A stretch of 58,546 nucleotides of DNA from Azospirillaceae bacterium (lineage in GTDB: Bacteria; Pseudomonadota; Alphaproteobacteria; Azospirillales; Azospirillaceae), in the NCBI GenBank assembly GCA_028277115.1, contig JANQHG010000230.1, positions 1-58,546 of the forward strand, given 5' to 3'. Below the pieces are notes generated by a model. It saw only the letters and a list, made by a program, of their open reading frames with translations, was not told the origin of the DNA and ran no database searches. Both the position numbers and the translations under genes were made by a program. Below, piece after piece: positions 55,261 to 58,546 of the stretch. Positions within the stretch are counted from its first letter, which is position 1. The number at the start of each line of letters is the position of its first letter.

Positions 55261-56603
55261 GCGAGCGCCCGCATGTCCGATTCGCGCCGAGTCCGACCGG
55301 CCACCTGCACGTCGGCAACCTGCGTCTGGCGGTGATCAACTGGCTGTTCGCCCGCAGCTGTGGCGGCCGGGTGCTCTTGCGGCTCGACGACACCGACCAG
55401 GAGCGCTCGACCGCGGCGTTTGCGGAGGCGATCGTCCGCGACCTCGCCTGGCTCGGTCTCGTCGCCGATCACCAGGCGCGCCAAAGCGACCGCCTTGCGC
55501 GCTATCGCGAAGCCACGGCGCAGCTGATCGCCGCGGACCGGCTCTACCCCTGTTACGAGACGCCCGAGGAGCTCGAGCGGATGCGCCGGCGCCTTAAGGC
55601 GCGCGGGCGACCACCGGTCTACGACCGTGCCGCGCTCGGGCTGACCGCGGACGCACGCACCGCGTTCGAAGCCGAGGGCCGCCGGCCGCACTGGCGGTTT
55701 CGGCTCGACGACCGGACGTTCGCCTGGCACGACCTGGTGCGCGGGCCGGTCGAGATCGCGGCGCGCGATCTCTCCGACCCGGTGCTGGTGCGGGCCGACG
55801 GCCGACCGCTCTACACGCTGAGCTCGGTGGTCGATGACGCCGACTTCGCGATCAGCCATGTCATCCGCGGCGAAGACCATGTCACCAACACCGCGGTCCA
55901 GATCGACCTGTTCGACGCCTTGGGCGCGCCGGTGCCGACCTTCGCGCACGTGCCGTTGATGACGGATGCGGCCGGTCAGGGGTTGTCGAAGCGGCTTGGC
56001 AGCCTGTCGGTCGGGGCGCTCAGGACGCGCGGCATCGAGCGGCTGGCGCTCGCCTCGCTGTTGGCGCGGGTCGGCACCTCGGAGGCGATCGCGCTCGCGC
56101 CGAGCCTCGCGGCGTTGGCCGCGGACTTTGCGTTCGACAAGATCTCGCGCGCGCCGGCGCGGTTCGACGAGGCGGGGCTTGATCGGCTGAACGCCCGCCT
56201 GCTCCATGAGATGCCCTGGTCCGAGGCCGAGCCGCGCCTGACCGCGCTCGGCTACACCGGGCTCGACGCCGCTTTTTGGGAGACGGTGCAGCCCAATCTG
56301 GTGCGTTGGCCCGATGTCGAGGCGTGGTGGCGGATCGCGGCGGCCCCGGTTGCGCCGGTGATCGTCGATCCCGAGGTGACCACGGCGGCGGCCGCGCGGT
56401 TGCCGGAGCCGCCCTGGGGCGACGATACCTGGGATGCCTGGATCGCCGCGGTGCGCGCCGCCACCGATCGCCGCGGCAAGGCGTTGTTCCGCCCCTTGCG
56501 TCTGGCGTTGACCGGGCGTGACGATGGACCCGAGCTGCGCAAGCTGTTACCGCTGATCGGTCGCGCCCGGGCGGCCGACCGGCTGGCCGGGCGCACGGCC
56601 TGA
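55257..56603 (+). CDS. gltX: Glutamyl-tRNA synthetase
   Basis: 448 residues. [15 protein letters not shown] carries the class I HIGH motif (HLHV, 16-19); the KMSKS equivalent is LSKRLGS (about 248-254). The C-terminal anticodon-binding part is present but a little shorter than the usual 470 residues. Alphaproteobacteria often have two GltX; this may be either a discriminating or a non-discriminating copy. The GTG start overlaps the pentapeptide-repeat gene by four bases. Confidence 0.94.
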   Translation: MSERPHVRFAPSPTGHLHVGNLRLAVINWLFARSCGGRVLLRLDDTDQERSTAAFAEAIVRDLAWLGLVADHQARQSDRLARYREATAQLIAADRLYPCYETPEELERMRRRLKARGRPPVYDRAALGLTADARTAFEAEGRRPHWRFRLDDRTFAWHDLVRGPVEIAARDLSDPVLVRADGRPLYTLSSVVDDADFAISHVIRGEDHVTNTAVQIDLFDALGAPVPTFAHVPLMTDAAGQGLSKRLGSLSVGALRTRGIERLALASLLARVGTSEAIALAPSLAALAADFAFDKISRAPARFDEAGLDRLNARLLHEMPWSEAEPRLTALGYTGLDAAFWETVQPNLVRWPDVEAWWRIAAAPVAPVIVDPEVTTAAAARLPEPPWGDDTWDAWIAAVRAATDRRGKALFRPLRLALTGRDDGPELRKLLPLIGRARAADRLAGRTA

Positions 56604-56640
56604 CCCTGGCCCAAAACCGAGACCGAGAGCCGAGCCACCC

Positions 56641-58026
56641 GTGTCGCTGACCCTGTTCAACACGCTGACCCGCAGCAAGACGCCGTTCGAACCGCTGGTG
56701 CCCGACACCGTCGGGCTCTACGTCTGCGGGCCGACCGTTTACGATTTCGCGCACATCGGCAACGCCCGGCCGGTGGTGGTGTTCGACCTGCTCTATCGGG
56801 TGCTGCGGCGGCGGTTCGGTACGGTCGTTTATGTCCGCAACATCACCGACATCGACGACAAGATCATCGCCGCCGCCATTGCCAACGGCGAGCCGATCGC
56901 GGCGCTGACCGCGCGCACCGAGGCGGCGTTCCATCGCGACACGGCCGCGCTCGGCGCGCTCGACCCCGACCATGAACCGCGGGCGACCGTGTTTGTTCCG
57001 GCGATGGTCGCGATGATCGAGCGTTTAATCGCGTTCGGACACGCGTATCCGGCCGAGGGTCATGTGTTGTTCCATGTGCCGTCGATGGCCGACTATGGGC
57101 GGCTGTCGCGGCGCAGCCGCGACGAGTTGGTCGCCGGCGCGCGGGTCGAGGTGGCGCCCTTTAAGCGCGACCCGGCCGATTTCGTGCTGTGGAAGCCGTC
57201 GGCGGCCGACCAGCCGGGCTGGGACTCGCCCTGGGGGTACGGCCGGCCCGGGTGGCACATCGAGTGCTCGGCGATGGCGAGCCATCACCTGGGGCCGACC
57301 TTCGACATCCATGGCGGCGGGCTGGATCTGATCTTCCCGCACCATGAGAACGAGATCGCGCAGAGCCAATGCGCCCATCGCACGGCGCCGTTCGCGCGCT
57401 ATTGGCTGCACAACGGGTTCGTGACGGTCGACGGCGAGAAGATGTCGAAGTCGCTCGGCAACTTTTTTACGGTGCGCCAGTTGCTGGACGAAGGCTGGCC
57501 GGGCGAGGCGATCCGGCTGACCTTGCTGTCGGCGCATTATCGCCAACCGCTCGACTTCACCCGATCGGCGCTCGCCCAGGCGCGCACGACGCTGGAGCGT
57601 TGGTATGGCGCGCTGCGTGCGGCGCCGGGCAAGGAGGGCGATGCGGCGGCGGCGCTGCCTGACAACGTTGCGGCGGCGCTTGACGACGATCTCAACACCC
57701 CGCTGGCGATCCGCCATCTCCATGCGTTGGCGTCCGAGGTGCACAAGGCCGACGATCCGGCGGCGGCGGCTGCCGCCGCGGCGCGCTTGGCGGCCGGCGG
57801 CCATGCGCTCGGCCTGCTCGGCCAAGCCCCGGACGCGTGGGCGACCGCCGGTGGCGCTGCCGACGGCCCGCCGGCCGACGAGGTCGCGGCGTTGATCGCC
57901 GAGCGCGCGGCCGCCCGGGCCCGCCGCGATTTCGCCGCCGCCGACCGGATCCGGGACGAACTGGCGGCCCAGGGGATCGCGCTCGAGGACCGACGCGACG
58001 GCCCGACCCTCTGGCGGCGCGGTTGA
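56641..58026 (+). CDS. cysS: Cysteinyl-tRNA synthetase
   Basis: 461 residues. [18 protein letters not shown] holds the zinc-binding Cys29 and the HIGH motif (38-41); the KMSKS motif is in [12 protein letters not shown], and [20 protein letters not shown] supplies the other zinc ligands. The C-terminal anticodon-binding domain has a low-complexity Ala-rich stretch (about 370-380). Start is GTG at 56641. It lies 37 bases after gltX, so the two synthetases form a pair. Confidence 0.95.
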   Translation: MSLTLFNTLTRSKTPFEPLVPDTVGLYVCGPTVYDFAHIGNARPVVVFDLLYRVLRRRFGTVVYVRNITDIDDKIIAAAIANGEPIAALTARTEAAFHRDTAALGALDPDHEPRATVFVPAMVAMIERLIAFGHAYPAEGHVLFHVPSMADYGRLSRRSRDELVAGARVEVAPFKRDPADFVLWKPSAADQPGWDSPWGYGRPGWHIECSAMASHHLGPTFDIHGGGLDLIFPHHENEIAQSQCAHRTAPFARYWLHNGFVTVDGEKMSKSLGNFFTVRQLLDEGWPGEAIRLTLLSAHYRQPLDFTRSALAQARTTLERWYGALRAAPGKEGDAAAALPDNVAAALDDDLNTPLAIRHLHALASEVHKADDPAAAAAAAARLAAGGHALGLLGQAPDAWATAGGAADGPPADEVAALIAERAAARARRDFAAADRIRDELAAQGIALEDRRDGPTLWRRG

Positions 58027-58168
58027 TCGCCGAAACGTGATCCCGGCCTGAGTGAACCAGTCGGGCGCATGGGGAACCGCATCCCCCGACCGCTCGACAA
58101 AAGACCAGGTGCGGGTTTTGGGTCAGTGTTGACGGCGCGACCGCGCTACGCCTCTCGGTCGAGAGCTT

Positions 58169-58546
58169 CTAGCCCGCGGGGTCCGGCGGGAACACCGCGT
58201 CGATGGTCTCGGCGGTCAGGATACGCTCGCTCAATCGCGCAAGCTCGTCGGCATCGGCGTCGGCGAGCCGGTTCGAGACCCAGTCGGGCACAGCGCCGAA
58301 CTTCTTGACGATCAGCTCCTGCAAGAGGTCGGCCTTGGCAACGACCAGAGCTTTGCGGGTCGCCTCCTGCGCCGCCTCTACCACCTTGCGAGCCGCCTCG
58401 CGTTCTCGCCGAAGCGCCTCTGCCGCCGCCTCGCGTTCCCGTCGAAGCGCCGCCGCCGCTGCGTCGCGCTCTCGCCGAAGCGCTTCCGCGGGCCCCGGCA
58501 TCCGCATCAGGTCCTCGACCGTCATGATTCGGCCCACGAGGTCGAG
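58169..58546 (-). CDS. C-terminal part of a DUF4351/Rpn-like protein (runs off the right edge)
   Basis: About 125 residues are visible; the reading frame stays open to the window edge. An arginine-glutamate-alanine coiled coil (ALRREREAAAEALRRE repeated about every 11 residues) leads to LLQELIVKKFGAVPDWVSNR, which resembles the DUF4351 tail found at the end of Rpn/PD-(D/E)XK transposase-like nuclease proteins. The catalytic domain would lie outside the window. Such genes are often mobile. Confidence 0.6.
   Translation of the reverse strand, partial: LDLVGRIMTVEDLMRMPGPAEALRRERDAAAAALRREREAAAEALRREREAARKVVEAAQEATRKALVVAKADLLQELIVKKFGAVPDWVSNRLADADADELARLSERILTAETIDAVFPPDPAG

Noticed and set aside
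58370..58490. Possible CRISPR or minisatellite
   Set aside because: The repeats are degenerate, in frame, and code for a coiled coil; there are no spacers.

Overview
The window is GC-rich chromosomal DNA of a flagellated alphaproteobacterium, most like Rhodospirillales. The evidence is gene content and order: a fliL-fliM-DUF6468-motE-cheZ motility operon, mnmE-mnmG-rsmG-parA-parB, maf-aroE-coaE-dnaQ, ppsR facing hemE, hemE-hemH-hemJ, and a 7Fe ferredoxin followed by a CarD regulator and RpoH. Many starts are GTG or TTG. No phage, insertion sequence or CRISPR array was seen.

Layout. 1-5.7 kb: a leftward motility operon (fliL, fliM, DUF6468 protein, MotE-like protein, CheZ-like phosphatase, two single-helix MotB-like proteins, and the N-terminus of a large secreted protein with an AMIN-like domain). 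6-9.5 kb: a secreted protein and htpG. 9.5-15.7 kb: parB, parA, rsmG, mnmG, mnmE and a thioredoxin-like 2Fe-2S protein, with two perfect parS sites. 16-19.7 kb: a YyaL-like thioredoxin-domain protein, a DNA alkyl-repair protein and a quinone oxidoreductase. 19.7-23.4 kb: dnaQ, coaE, aroE, maf, ppsR. 23.4-23.9 kb: the ppsR-hemE gap, which I interpret as the chromosomal replication origin. 23.9-32.5 kb: an all-rightward arm with hemE, hemH, hemJ, an EamA transporter, fdxA, carD, a degenerate phosphoesterase, rpoH, an FAH hydrolase and exonuclease III. 32.5-36.8 kb: tRNA-Gly(GCC), a radical SAM protein, glmU and a D,D-carboxypeptidase. 37-42 kb: a lipoprotein, anmK, cysE, iscR, a cysteine desulfurase and a 2Fe-2S ferredoxin. 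42.5-48.5 kb: a SUMF1-fold protein, a sensor kinase, a CobD-like protein, an ankyrin protein and a TPR-like protein. 48.7-53.8 kb: an M20 amidohydrolase, two oligopeptide-type ABC permeases, ubiD and a small Cys-rich membrane protein. 54-58.5 kb: a pentapeptide-repeat protein, gltX, cysS and the edge of a DUF4351/Rpn-like gene.

Genes close to the ppsR-hemE gap point away from it on both sides. Chromosome partitioning genes and parS sites lie 8-14 kb to its left, and DNA composition becomes visibly AT-richer there and to its right. Together these make the window an origin-proximal segment. A modular GC-rich dispersed repeat occurs at least five times between genes, often where a terminator would be expected.

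The most interesting items are the putative origin, the parS pair, the repeat family, the uncharacterised MotB-like/AMIN group attached to the flagellar switch operon, and several family members that have lost hallmark residues (phosphoesterase, CobD-like, SUMF1, AnmK). I found no convincing wholly new multi-gene system.
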